Notes: generated from the letters alone by a model not told the origin. Numbered from the stretch's first letter, positions 7,885 through 15,826 are shown. The stretch is DNA of 64,000 nucleotides from Leucobacter aridicollis (GCF_024399335.1 NZ_CP075339.1:1302001-1366000), one strand, 5' to 3'. Numbers and translations: made by a program.

Positions 7885-8955
7885 ATGAACGCTGAAGTTT
7901 CTGAACCGCTCATCCTTGTTGCCCGCGAAGGCGCGGTCACGCGAGTGACGCTCAACCGTCCGAGGGTGATCAACGCACTCAACACCGAGATGTTTGCAGG
8001 GCTTGACGCCGCGCTTGACGCAGCCGCAGGCTCTGCCGCCATCGTGCTTGACGGCGCGGGGGAGCGTGGCTTCTGCGGGGGTGGGGACATCAAACAGATC
8101 GCATTTGGCGGCGACCCGAGGGCGCTGTTCGGCGCCGAGTACCGGGTGGACAACCGCATCAGCGCGTCCCCTGTCCCTGTTGTCGCGCTCATGGACGGCA
8201 TCGCAATGGGCGGCGGCATCGGGCTTGGCGGCCACGCCGCGTTCCGCGTGGTCACCGAACGCTCGAAGCTTGCGATGCCCGAAGCGCGCATTGGGATCAT
8301 GCCCGACGTCGGCGGACACTTCCTGCTTGCGCGGGCGCCGGGAAGGCTCGGCGAGTACCTCGCGATCACCGCGAACGAGATGGGTCCTGCCGATGCGATC
8401 GCGCTTGGATTTGCAGACACCCTCGTTCGCAGCGACAGGCTTGACGACCTGCGGGCTGCGCTTGCCGCAAGCGGCGATCCGGCGGCGACGCTCGCCGAGT
8501 TTGCCGAGCCGGTACCCGACGCGCCGCTCCTGGCCGTGCGCGAATGGTTTGATCCCATCGCCGACGCGGCGCTCACGAGCGTCGACGCGGTGACGGACCC
8601 TGTCGGAGCGAGCGTGGCACTGATTCAGGCGCTTGAGGCGAGCCCGCTGCCCGTCGCGGCCGAGACCGCGGCACTCGTTCGCGGCATGTGTCCGGTCTCG
8701 CTCGTCGTGAGCGTCGCGCAGATTGCGCGGACGAGGGCCGAGGGCCTCACCGTCGCCGAGGTGCTGGAAGACGATTACCGCATCGTGCCCAGGCTCGCTG
8801 TGTTGCCAAACTTCGCTGAGGGCGTGCGTGCGCAGCTCGTCGACAAAGACCGCAACCCGAAGTGGGTGCCCGCGCGAGTCGAGGACGTCAACCCTGACGA
8901 GATCGCCGCGATCCTTGCGCCCCACGACGCTGGGCAGTCTGGCCTCGGCCTGTAG
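7885..8955 (+). CDS. 3-hydroxyisobutyryl-CoA hydrolase / enoyl-CoA hydratase family protein
   Basis: A 356-residue crotonase-fold protein. Oxyanion-hole motifs are GFCGGGDIKQIAFGG and DGIAMGGGIGLGGHAAFRVVTE, followed by LAMPEARIGIMPDVGGHFLLAR. Glu in PEARIGIMPDVGG and the following Asp are the catalytic pair typical of 3-hydroxyisobutyryl-CoA hydrolase. The roughly 350-residue length, with a long C-terminal part containing VLEDDYRIVPRL, also fits that branch rather than a 260-residue hydratase. It would act in valine catabolism, releasing 3-hydroxyisobutyrate. A start 75 bases further up is open but lacks signals; the leaderless promoter fixes ATG 7885. Confidence 0.85.
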   Translation: MNAEVSEPLILVAREGAVTRVTLNRPRVINALNTEMFAGLDAALDAAAGSAAIVLDGAGERGFCGGGDIKQIAFGGDPRALFGAEYRVDNRISASPVPVVALMDGIAMGGGIGLGGHAAFRVVTERSKLAMPEARIGIMPDVGGHFLLARAPGRLGEYLAITANEMGPADAIALGFADTLVRSDRLDDLRAALAASGDPAATLAEFAEPVPDAPLLAVREWFDPIADAALTSVDAVTDPVGASVALIQALEASPLPVAAETAALVRGMCPVSLVVSVAQIARTRAEGLTVAEVLEDDYRIVPRLAVLPNFAEGVRAQLVDKDRNPKWVPARVEDVNPDEIAAILAPHDAGQSGLGL

Positions 8956-9000
8956 CGGGCGGGAGCTGGCTGCGACGCGATCTGGGCCGCGCGGCCGAGC

Positions 9001-9006
9001 TACCCT
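9001..9006 (+). promoter_or_regulatory. -10 box TACCCT of a leaderless promoter
   Basis: TACCCT, six bases, then ATG 9013 of the MocR-type regulator. No Shine-Dalgarno is present. Confidence 0.65.
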
Positions 9007-9012
9007 AGTGGA

Positions 9013-10551
9013 ATGACAGTGGAGCACGATCGGTCAGCTCGACCGGGCGGCCGTGGGCGGCCCCCGCGAGGGGCCCCCAGGGAGTTCCCCGTTGAGCTCG
9101 ACCGCGAACTCGAGACGCCACTGCCTGTGCAGCTCGCGGCCGCGCTTCGCGAGGCAATCGACGCTGGGACGCTGCGGCCTGCAGAGGCAGTTCCGGCGAC
9201 CCGTGAGCTCGCCCGCCGAATTGGCGTGGCGCGCGGCGTCGTCGTCGCGTCCTACGAGCAGCTCATCGCAGAGGGCTACCTCGTCGCGACTCACGGGCGC
9301 GGCACCGCCGTGAACCCGCAGCTTGAACGCATGTCTGCGCCCGCTGGCGGGCGAAGCGACGCGCAAGGCGCGAGATCCGGATCGGCGCCCGGGGTTTCAA
9401 GCAATCGGAATGCCACCGGCACCCCTGGCGCGGACGACGGAGTGCTCGGCCGCGCCCCGCTCGCCCCAGGCGAGCCGATCCCGAGCGCGATCAACAGCCC
9501 GGCGTGGCGTGCTGCCTGGCGGGAGGCGGCGGCTCGGGCCCACGTCGTCGCCCCGGCGCTCGGAGACGACAGGCTGCGCGCTGAAATCGCAGACCACCTG
9601 CGCAGAATGCGCGCCACGGCGCGGTCCGCGGGAGACGTCATTGTGACCGCGGGTACACGCGAGGGGCTAGGCCTGCTGCTCACCGCACTCGGCACGACGC
9701 GCGGGCGCGGCCTTGTTGTGGGCGTCGAAGATCCCGGTCTGCCCTCGCTGCGCGGCGTCGCTGCCCGCCACGGCGCCCGCATCGTCGCACTCCCTACAGA
9801 TAGCGCGGGGCTCGACACCGCGCGCCTCCCCGAGGGTGTGCTCGACCTCGTCATCGTCACGCCGAGCCACCAGTACCCGCTCGGCGGCTCCCTTCCACTG
9901 GTCCGCAGGCGAGAGCTGCTCGACTGGGCGGGGCGGGGCGGCGTTGTGGTCGTTGAAGACGACTTCGACTCAGAGCTTCGCTTTACAGGCAGCCCGCTCC
10001 CGACGCTCGCCGCTCTTGACGACGACGTGGCCGGCTCAGTCGTGCTGCTTGGTACGTTCTCCCGCACCGTCGCGCCATCGTTGTCTGCTGGCTACATGCT
10101 TGCCCCCGCAGGGATCCGCGCGCTTGTTGAACCGGTGCGCAGAGAACTCGGCGGCCCCGTGTCGTCGGTCGTGCAGGTCGCCCTCGCGCACTACCTCGCA
10201 ACGGGGGAGCTGCGCAGGCACACCGCTCGCTTGCTTCGCCGCTACGCCGAGCGCCGCGACCTTGTTTCGGAGCGGCTCGCCGGGACACACGGGGTGCGCG
10301 TCAGGCCGATGGACGGCGGTCTGCACGCAGTCATCGAGTTCGTCGGGCAAGACCCCGCGGACCTGCGGGACAGGGAGGAGGCGGTTGTACGCCTCACCCG
10401 CAGAGCCGGACTCGGCGCTGAACCACTCGGCGGATATTGGCAGCGCAACGGCGCGGGAATGGCTGGGCTCGTGATCGGGCTCGGCGGGCCAGACGATGTC
10501 GCATTTGACGAGGCGCTGCGCTCGCTCGCCGCGGTGTTGAGGGAAGCCTAG
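9013..10551 (+). CDS. MocR-type regulator (GntR HTH fused to aminotransferase domain), PLP lysine replaced
   Basis: A 512-residue protein. Residues about 25-95 form a GntR winged helix (LPVQLAAALREAIDAGTLRP, PATRELARRIGVARGVVVASYEQL, EGYLVATHGRGT). A low-complexity linker (about 105-145) leads to a class I aminotransferase-like domain containing VEDDFDSELRF. At the position of the PLP-binding Lys the protein reads GTFSRTVAP, where the family normally has SK, and the following PSLSAGY lacks the usual phosphate-contacting Arg (consensus LRLGY). Members usually sense PLP or PLP adducts of amines; this one may have lost aldimine formation. It is transcribed from its own leaderless promoter; targets are not evident. 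Confidence 0.88.
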   Translation: MTVEHDRSARPGGRGRPPRGAPREFPVELDRELETPLPVQLAAALREAIDAGTLRPAEAVPATRELARRIGVARGVVVASYEQLIAEGYLVATHGRGTAVNPQLERMSAPAGGRSDAQGARSGSAPGVSSNRNATGTPGADDGVLGRAPLAPGEPIPSAINSPAWRAAWREAAARAHVVAPALGDDRLRAEIADHLRRMRATARSAGDVIVTAGTREGLGLLLTALGTTRGRGLVVGVEDPGLPSLRGVAARHGARIVALPTDSAGLDTARLPEGVLDLVIVTPSHQYPLGGSLPLVRRRELLDWAGRGGVVVVEDDFDSELRFTGSPLPTLAALDDDVAGSVVLLGTFSRTVAPSLSAGYMLAPAGIRALVEPVRRELGGPVSSVVQVALAHYLATGELRRHTARLLRRYAERRDLVSERLAGTHGVRVRPMDGGLHAVIEFVGQDPADLRDREEAVVRLTRRAGLGAEPLGGYWQRNGAGMAGLVIGLGGPDDVAFDEALRSLAAVLREA

Positions 10552-10621
10552 CCGCCAGGCGGTACCGAAAGGGGGCGGCGCCTATCGCACATCAGCCTGT
10601 GGGTGGTCGAACGTGACGCGG

Positions 10622-10627
10622 TACGCT
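10622..10627 (+). promoter_or_regulatory. -10 box TACGCT of a leaderless promoter
   Basis: TACGCT, six bases, then GTG 10634. The spacing favours GTG 10634 over the in-frame GTG at 10613, which lies upstream of the -10. Confidence 0.65.
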
Positions 10628-10633
10628 TGTCGG

Positions 10634-11311
10634 GTGAGCGTTGACAACATCACTGCGAGTATGCAGAACTACCTCAAAGTGATCTGGAGCCTGGCCGAAT
10701 GGTCAGATACCCCGATTACGAATTCGGCGATCGCAGAGTCGGCTGGGGTGCGTCTCTCCACAGTGTCTGATGCGCTTCGTAAGCTCGCCGACTCCGGTCT
10801 CATCGACCACCAGCGCTACGGCACCGTCACCCTCACCGACGAGGGGCGTGAGCTCGCCGTCGTCATGACCCGCAGGCACCGGCTCCTCGAGACCTTCCTC
10901 GTTCGCGTGCTCGACTACTCGTGGGACGAGGTGCACGACGAGGCCGACAGGCTCGAGCACGCAGTCTCCGACGAGATGGTGAATCGGATCGACCGCGTAC
11001 TCGACTACCCGACCCGAGACCCGCATGGCGACCCGATCCCGAGCGCGGACGGCCTCGTACACAGGCCAGCGGCCCAGTTGCTTACCGACATCGCCGCACC
11101 GTGCCGTGTGCGCGTCGAGCGGATCTCTGACGCCGACCCAGAGATGCTCCAGTACTTCGCGTCCCGCGGCATCATCGTCGACGCCGAGCTTTCGTTGCTC
11201 GAGGGCGAGCCGTACTCCGAGACGACAGCTGTCGAGGTGAACGGATCGGGCACGCATGTGCTGCTCGGCAAGGCCGCCTCAGATTCCGTCTGGGCCTCAC
11301 CCCTCGTGTGA
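10634..11311 (+). CDS. DtxR/MntR-family metal-dependent repressor
   Basis: A 225-residue regulator. The N-terminal winged helix (about 1-65; NSAIAESAGVRLSTVSDALRKL) is followed by the metal-binding and dimerisation domain with RRHRLLETFL and VHDEADRLEHAVSDEM, then the conserved PTRDPHGDPIP, and a C-terminal FeoA/SH3-like domain. The residue before the first Tyr of helix 1 (SMQNYLKVIW) is Asn, and the DtxR Cys102 position is Asp (EADRLEH). It is thus neither the Met/Cys set of iron sensors nor the Asp/Glu set of Bacillus MntR. Likely a manganese or iron homeostasis repressor; the metal cannot be decided from sequence. No metal transporter gene is adjacent. Confidence 0.85.
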   Translation: MSVDNITASMQNYLKVIWSLAEWSDTPITNSAIAESAGVRLSTVSDALRKLADSGLIDHQRYGTVTLTDEGRELAVVMTRRHRLLETFLVRVLDYSWDEVHDEADRLEHAVSDEMVNRIDRVLDYPTRDPHGDPIPSADGLVHRPAAQLLTDIAAPCRVRVERISDADPEMLQYFASRGIIVDAELSLLEGEPYSETTAVEVNGSGTHVLLGKAASDSVWASPLV

Positions 11312-11314
11312 GGC
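11294..11314 (+). terminator. Short hairpin over the stop codon of the DtxR-type gene
   Basis: GCCTCAC (11294-11300) and GTGAGGC (11308-11314) form a seven-base-pair stem with a seven-base loop that includes the TGA stop. No U-tract follows, so the terminator role is weak. Confidence 0.3.
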
Positions 11315-11441
11315 ATGCCGCCACAGGCGTGCTTTGGCTGTGCCAATTGGGGCACCCCTCACTGATACCTTTCGTAAAGGAATGCTTCCCCGCGCACGGC
11401 GATACGAGATAATAGGAAAAGTGTCTTGAGAGGAGGCGGAG

Positions 11442-12083
11442 TTGGGCTGGTTTTCCAAGCGTAAGCGGCAGGCGCAGCCGCCGCGCCGCCTCCCGAAGCG
11501 CGTGCTCGCACCCGTTGAAGAAATTGTTGAGCAGGGCCTGCTCGTTGCCGACGTCGCCGTGCGCATGACCGTGAAGAACGCGATCATTATGAACGCGCTC
11601 AAAGAACACGCGGACTACGACGAGGCCCAGATCTTTGAGATGGTACGTGACTCGCTGAACGAGCTCGCCGCCGAGCGGGAGCGCGACGCGAGACATATCT
11701 CGCGGGTCAGGGGTGAGATCAAAGACACAGGCCGCAGCTCGTGGAGCGAGACCGAGTACGGCAATAGCGACAGCCGCACGCTGCGGCACCGGCAAGAGGT
11801 GTACGAGCAGGTCGCGGCCGAGCTTCGGGCTCGAACCGAAAACGATGAGTACCTGCGGGCGACCGTCGAGCGGGCGCGCGGGCTCGCGTGGTCTGAGATT
11901 GGCGACTCGCTCAAAGAGCGCGCGAGCCATCCGTACTACAGCGGTGGGCACGACGATGACTACAAGGACCATCGCGACGAGCGCATTCAGCAGCTCATCG
12001 AGAAGGATCTCACGTCGCTCATCAAGCAGCAGAGCCCGAAAGCGAGCCTCAAGGACCGGATCAGGCTCAAGAGCTCGAAGTAG
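11442..12083 (+). CDS. Conserved hypothetical, charged and mostly helical
   Basis: A 213-residue protein that I do not recognise. The start is TTG, supported by AGGAGG six bases upstream. A basic N-terminus (GWFSKRKRQAQPPRRLPKR) leads to an amphipathic helical body rich in Glu, Arg and Ala with a potential coiled coil at about 55-135, then a histidine/aspartate-rich patch YSGGHDDDYKDHRDER and a basic tail. No signal peptide or membrane helix. It lies convergent to the GNAT gene with nine bases between the stops. Codon use is like its neighbours, so it is a native gene. Confidence 0.75.
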   Translation: MGWFSKRKRQAQPPRRLPKRVLAPVEEIVEQGLLVADVAVRMTVKNAIIMNALKEHADYDEAQIFEMVRDSLNELAAERERDARHISRVRGEIKDTGRSSWSETEYGNSDSRTLRHRQEVYEQVAAELRARTENDEYLRATVERARGLAWSEIGDSLKERASHPYYSGGHDDDYKDHRDERIQQLIEKDLTSLIKQQSPKASLKDRIRLKSSK

Positions 12084-12092
12084 CCGGCTCCG

Positions 12093-12422
12093 TTACTTAG
12101 ACGTGTTGAGCAGTTCCGGGTGCTTCGCGAGGTAGCCCTCGATGAACCAGCACGACGCCTCGACGGTGTGTGCCTGCGCGACTTCCGAGCTGAGGGCGCG
12201 CCTGGCAAGAAGGCCAGAGAGCCCGGTGCCTCGCAGCGAGTCATCAACAAGCGTGTGGTCGAAATCGACGACGCCATCGCGCGGGAATGAATAGTGAGCC
12301 TCGCCAACGAGTTTCGGGCCAGACTCGTCCGCGCGATAGATCGCGAACCGCTGCGCCTCGGGCTCATGGGTGATCGTAATGCCGGCCTCAGCCGCGTCTG
12401 CCTCAGTCAGGTATCTCGCCAT
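12093..12422 (-). CDS. Small GNAT-type N-acetyltransferase (NATD1/YjdJ-like)
   Basis: A 109-residue protein with the compact GNAT core seen in the NATD1-like family: LVGEAHYSFPRDGVVDFDHTLVDDSLRGTGLSGLLARRAL, where DSLRGTGLSGLL is the acetyl-CoA pyrophosphate loop (R/Q-x-x-G-x-G/A) and HTLVD is the family signature. Substrate is unknown. The promoter is leaderless and lies back-to-back with that of the lipoprotein gene. Confidence 0.82.
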   Translation of the reverse strand: MARYLTEADAAEAGITITHEPEAQRFAIYRADESGPKLVGEAHYSFPRDGVVDFDHTLVDDSLRGTGLSGLLARRALSSEVAQAHTVEASCWFIEGYLAKHPELLNTSK

Positions 12423-12428
12423 GCTCGT

Positions 12429-12434
12429 AGCTTA
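12429..12434 (-). promoter_or_regulatory. -10 box TAAGCT (minus strand) of a leaderless promoter
   Basis: TAAGCT on the minus strand, six bases, then ATG at 12422. It is seven bases from the oppositely oriented -10 at 12442-12447. Confidence 0.65.
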
Positions 12435-12441
12435 ACCCCGT

Positions 12442-12447
12442 TATCCT
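12442..12447 (+). promoter_or_regulatory. -10 box TATCCT of a leaderless promoter
   Basis: TATCCT, six bases, then GTG 12454. The -35 zone of this promoter would fall inside the divergent GNAT coding sequence. Confidence 0.65.
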
Positions 12448-12453
12448 GAAAGG

Positions 12454-12960
12454 GTGCGAGCAAGATTTCTTCTAGGGGCGGCGGTCGTCGCTGTGCTCGC
12501 GCTCACAGGATGTTCGGCCCCGGAACCCGAGCCCGAGGAGCTGACAGTGTCGGCCGCAGGGGCCCGCTATCTCGATGCGGTGTGCCCAGTGAACCAGGTC
12601 TGGGACAACGTTGACGCAGCGCTCGACCGGCTCCGCCTGGCCGTCGCCCGCGGTGATTCGGCTGACACCGGCCCCATTATTGTCGAACTTGAGGCGCTGC
12701 AGAAGAGCTCGGCTGCCGCTGCGGAACGCCTCACTGATCCGGCTGTCGTATGGCCCGACAAAGCCGAGGCGGCGGTTGCCGCAGTCGCCGAGACACTTGA
12801 GGCTGACGCGCAGCAGGCAGCGGAGGTCGCTGGGCTCGACGCCGACGCAATCGCCGGGTACTCATGGGAGGGCGGCGGAACGATCGCTGGCGCGGCTGCA
12901 GATACGCGCGCCGCGCTCGGGCTTCCGGCCGATGCCGGAGCGGCCTGCGCCGAACGCTAG
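12454..12960 (+). CDS. Secreted lipoprotein of unknown function
   Basis: A 168-residue protein with a lipoprotein signal peptide: basic MRARF, hydrophobic LLGAAVVAVLAL and lipobox LTGC with the cysteine at residue 20, followed by an acidic/proline spacer PEPEPEE. The mature part is Ala-rich and helical (EALQKSSAAAAERLTDPAVVW, ADAQQAAEVAGLDAD) with two cysteines (VCPVN and AACAE near the C-terminus) that may form a disulphide. I do not recognise the family. GTG start set by the leaderless promoter. Confidence 0.8.
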   Translation: MRARFLLGAAVVAVLALTGCSAPEPEPEELTVSAAGARYLDAVCPVNQVWDNVDAALDRLRLAVARGDSADTGPIIVELEALQKSSAAAAERLTDPAVVWPDKAEAAVAAVAETLEADAQQAAEVAGLDADAIAGYSWEGGGTIAGAAADTRAALGLPADAGAACAER

Positions 12961-13095
12961 GCGCCTACTGGGTCCCTGGCGGGAACACTGGTTTTTAGGG
13001 CTCGCGGGCACTGCGATGGGGTGCGATGCTCTGAGATACCAACTGTTCGCCCGCATTTGAGTCTCTGTGGGTGTGTTCGGTGGCCGCAACGGGCG

Positions 13096-13101
13096 TAGAA
13101 T
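13096..13101 (+). promoter_or_regulatory. -10 box TAGAAT upstream of the MFS gene
   Basis: TAGAAT lies nine bases before ATG 13111, giving a leader of only a few bases or none. The CCTCCT next to the ATG is not a Shine-Dalgarno. Confidence 0.5.
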
Positions 13102-13110
13102 ATCCCTCCT

Positions 13111-14586
13111 ATGCCAACTTCAGACGACGCTTCAGAATTCACCGAACCTCACGACCCCGCAGAGCGTGCATTCGGTCCACGCGAGCGCCTTGCAATCTGG
13201 CTTCTCCTCGGATCGGCGTTCGTCGTGATCCTCAACGAGACGATCATGGGCGTTGCGCTCCCAGAACTCATGCATACCCTCGGCATCTCCGCGTCAGAAG
13301 GACAGTGGCTGACGACCGCGTTCTTGCTCACCATGAGTGTCGTGATCCCGATCACGGGCATGCTTATTCAGCGAGTACCAACGCGGGCGCTCTTTATTGC
13401 CGCAATGTCGCTCTTCAGCGTCGGCACACTCGTCGCCGCGCTCGCGCCCGGCCTCGCGATGCTTCTTGTCGGCCGCGTCGTCCAGGCCTGTGGCACGGCG
13501 ATCATGATGCCGCTGCTGATGACCACGGTCGTGACGCTCGTTCCCGCAGGCCAGCGCGGGCGAATCATGGGCCGAATCTCCATTGTGATGTCTGTCGCGC
13601 CAGCGCTCGGCCCGACAGTTTCGGGCATGATCCTCGAGGTGCTGAGCTGGCGTTGGCTCTTCCTCATCGTGCTTCCAATTGCTGTCGTCGCGCTCGTGTT
13701 GGGCGGGGCGAGGATGCCAAACGTTGGCGTGCGAAAGCGCACCACGATTGACGTGCTCTCCGTAGCGTTGTCGGTGCTGGGCTTTGGTGGGCTCGTATTC
13801 GGGCTGAGCGAGATCGGCAGTGCTGCGAACGGAAACGCGCTTGTTCCGCCAGCGATCCCAGCAGGGGTCGGTGCGGTCGCGCTCGCGCTCTTCATCTGGC
13901 GCCAGCTCGCACTGCAGCGCGCTGACAGGGCGCTACTCGACCTGCGGACCTTCAAGAGCCGCCCGTACGCGCTCTCCGTGATCCTGATCGCCTGTGCGGC
14001 GATGGCGCTGTTCGGTTCGCTCATCCTCGTGCCGATCTACGCGCAGAATGTGCTGGGACTTACGCCGCTGCAGACAGGCTTGCTCTTGCTGCCAGGCGGC
14101 CTACTCATGGGCCTGCTTGGCCCGGTCGTCGGGCGAATCATTGACGCCAAGGGCATCAGGCCGATGCTCATCCCAGGCACGATCATCACGGCCCTCGCAC
14201 TGCTCAGCATGGGACTGTTCACTGAAACAACGACAGTCTGGCAAGTACTTGCAACCCACCTCGTGCTCAGCGTCGGACTCGCTGGAGTGTTTACGCCGCT
14301 GTTCTCTGTCTCGCTCGGATCGCTACCAGTCGAGCTCGCCTCCCACGGTAGTGCGATGCTCTCGACGGTGCAGCAGGTCGCCGGTGCTGCAGGCACGGCG
14401 CTCTTCGTCACCGTGATGACCCTCATCTCGGTGTCCTGGGCAGGGGGCGATCCGGCCGCGGTTGACGCTGAGGCGCTCGCTCACGGCACGCGTGTCGCGT
14501 TCATCATCGGCGGTGTCATCGCCTCGCTCGGCGCGATTGTGGCCCTGTTCGTGCGTGAGGCAGAAGCGGAGCAGCGGTCGGTCTAG
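13111..14586 (+). CDS. MFS drug exporter, DHA2 (EmrB/QacA) family
   Basis: A 491-residue transporter with about 14 hydrophobic segments, as expected for DHA2 proton antiporters. Motif A appears as LIQRVPTRALFIAAM and motif C as SVAPALGPTVSGMILEVLSWRWLF; NETIMGVALPELM in the first helix is the DHA2 signature (motif D1-like). It would export drugs or toxic metabolites across the inner membrane. It stands alone with its own promoter and a terminator at 14610-14646. The convergent tandem HxlR gene may or may not control it; nothing in the sequence ties them directly. Confidence 0.9.
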   Translation: MPTSDDASEFTEPHDPAERAFGPRERLAIWLLLGSAFVVILNETIMGVALPELMHTLGISASEGQWLTTAFLLTMSVVIPITGMLIQRVPTRALFIAAMSLFSVGTLVAALAPGLAMLLVGRVVQACGTAIMMPLLMTTVVTLVPAGQRGRIMGRISIVMSVAPALGPTVSGMILEVLSWRWLFLIVLPIAVVALVLGGARMPNVGVRKRTTIDVLSVALSVLGFGGLVFGLSEIGSAANGNALVPPAIPAGVGAVALALFIWRQLALQRADRALLDLRTFKSRPYALSVILIACAAMALFGSLILVPIYAQNVLGLTPLQTGLLLLPGGLLMGLLGPVVGRIIDAKGIRPMLIPGTIITALALLSMGLFTETTTVWQVLATHLVLSVGLAGVFTPLFSVSLGSLPVELASHGSAMLSTVQQVAGAAGTALFVTVMTLISVSWAGGDPAAVDAEALAHGTRVAFIIGGVIASLGAIVALFVREAEAEQRSV

Positions 14587-14609
14587 GCGACGTCGTGGGG
14601 CTGCGTCCG

Positions 14610-14646
14610 GCTGCGCTTGGCCCGAGTATCGCGGGCCGAGCGCAGC
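14610..14646. terminator. Terminator hairpin shared by MFS and HxlR genes
   Basis: GCTGCGCTTGGCCCG (14610-14624) pairs with CGGGCCGAGCGCAGC (14632-14646), 15 pairs with one position that is a U-G wobble on the plus strand and an A-C mismatch on the minus; loop of seven. No U-tract. Confidence 0.6.
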
Positions 14647-14700
14647 TACGCCGTCCGGCCGCCAGGCTTCCTGCTCGAAGGGCGGGGAGGACACCTGGAG

Positions 14701-15651
14701 CTAGGCGCCAGACAGGTCGACCTCATGACCACGAACGGTGGCTCGGCAATGGTCGCACACAAGCACGCCACGGAACTCGTCGCCACACGTTTTGTGAGTG
14801 CGCTTCAATACCGCGTCGTCTGCTGGGCTGCGCCACCGCTCGGACCAGTCAACTACCACAGCAAGCACGGGGAACAGGTCGCTACCCTTTCGTGTGAGAC
14901 GGTACTCCGACCAGTCCGGCCTATCCGTCAGCTGTACCTGTTCGAGGATCTCGCGGTCGCAAAGTGCTGCAAGCCGCTCGCTCAGCACAATCGGTGGTGG
15001 CCCGAGGAACGCCTCGAAGTCGCGGAACCTGCGCACGCCTGCGAACGCTGCGGCAACGATGACCGCTGACCACCGATTGCCAAAGACAGTCATTGTGTCG
15101 GGGTAGAACGCTGACGACTCGGTCCGCCCTCCGCGAGTGGCGCGCCGACGAGTCTGTGCGCCTGGAGTTGACCGGGCCCAGCCTCCGGCGGGGCCCCATG
15201 ACAGGGAAACGTTCTCGGGGCAGGCTTCTTCGCCGCATGAACGGCAGCAGTAGATAGGTGACATTTCCTTGCCGCACGTCAAGTGGCGGATCGGGGGAGT
15301 CGCATAGCTGTGTGAAGTCACCCACCTGCGCTCCCACGTCCAGATTGCGAGTAGAAGCTGCCAAATCGAGGAACCCTTGGGGGTGAGAAGGTACTCCGAC
15401 CGCGCTGGCCGGGCTTGATAGATGTGGCGCTCGAGGAGGCCCTCGTCGACGAGCCGTTCAAGCCTTCCACTGAGCACCGCGTGAGATATTGGCATGCGAT
15501 CGCGAAAATCTGAATATCGCGTCGCGCCTGAGAGCGCCACACGGAGCAGAAGCAAAGTCCATTCGTCGCCGAGCAGACCGAAAGTGACACCCAGGCTGTT
15601 TGGCTCGAGCGTTCCCGATTTCGAAGCACTACTGCTGGCCGTGTGGGTCAT
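14701..15651 (-). CDS. Tandem HxlR-type regulator with duplicated cysteine tails
   Basis: A 316-residue protein, about twice the usual HxlR length, made of two HxlR winged helices: residues about 18-115 (FGLLGDEWTLLLLRVALSG, SHAVLSGRLERLVDEGLLER, RSEYLLTPKG) and about 182-280 (FGNRWSAVIVAAAFAG, VLSERLAALCDREILEQ, WSEYRLTRKG). Each is followed by a matching motif: H123-x2-C126-G-x8/9-C-x2-C139 and H286-x2-C289-G-x9-C299-x2-C302, which looks like a zinc-ribbon tail. Such tandem HxlR proteins often control thioester catabolism genes. The leaderless promoter faces the acyl-CoA ligase operon, which is a plausible target. DNA partner and ligand unknown. Confidence 0.85.
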   Translation of the reverse strand: MTHTASSSASKSGTLEPNSLGVTFGLLGDEWTLLLLRVALSGATRYSDFRDRMPISHAVLSGRLERLVDEGLLERHIYQARPARSEYLLTPKGSSIWQLLLAIWTWERRWVTSHSYATPPIRHLTCGKEMSPIYCCRSCGEEACPENVSLSWGPAGGWARSTPGAQTRRRATRGGRTESSAFYPDTMTVFGNRWSAVIVAAAFAGVRRFRDFEAFLGPPPIVLSERLAALCDREILEQVQLTDRPDWSEYRLTRKGSDLFPVLAVVVDWSERWRSPADDAVLKRTHKTCGDEFRGVLVCDHCRATVRGHEVDLSGA

Positions 15652-15657
15652 GGCTTT

Positions 15658-15663
15658 AGGTTA
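15658..15663 (-). promoter_or_regulatory. -10 box TAACCT (minus strand) of a leaderless promoter
   Basis: On the minus strand TAACCT, six bases, then ATG at 15651 of the tandem HxlR gene. Confidence 0.65.
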
Positions 15664-15730
15664 CCGCCAGGGGTGCGGCGCGTACTAGAGGGATGGACCT
15701 GCGCGGTGATTGACGCAAACCCTTGCCTCA

Positions 15731-15752
15731 CTCTGTTAACTGCAGTAACCTC
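15731..15752 (+). promoter_or_regulatory. Shared operator copy 1, upstream of the ligase-thiolase operon
   Basis: The element begins CTCTGTTAACTGCAGTAAC and is centred on an imperfect TAACT-NN-AGTTA inverted repeat. It lies 75-96 bases before the ligase ATG. Near-identical elements sit before two other genes of the island. It is flanked by an outer inverted repeat AACCCTTG (15718-15725) and CAAGGGTT (15758-15765). Confidence 0.6.
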
Positions 15753-15826
15753 TCGTTCAAGGGTTCGCGGACATCGGCGTCTTCGCGCCCCGTACGAGCG
15801 CTACCGGACCGGCAAGGAGGCCACCG

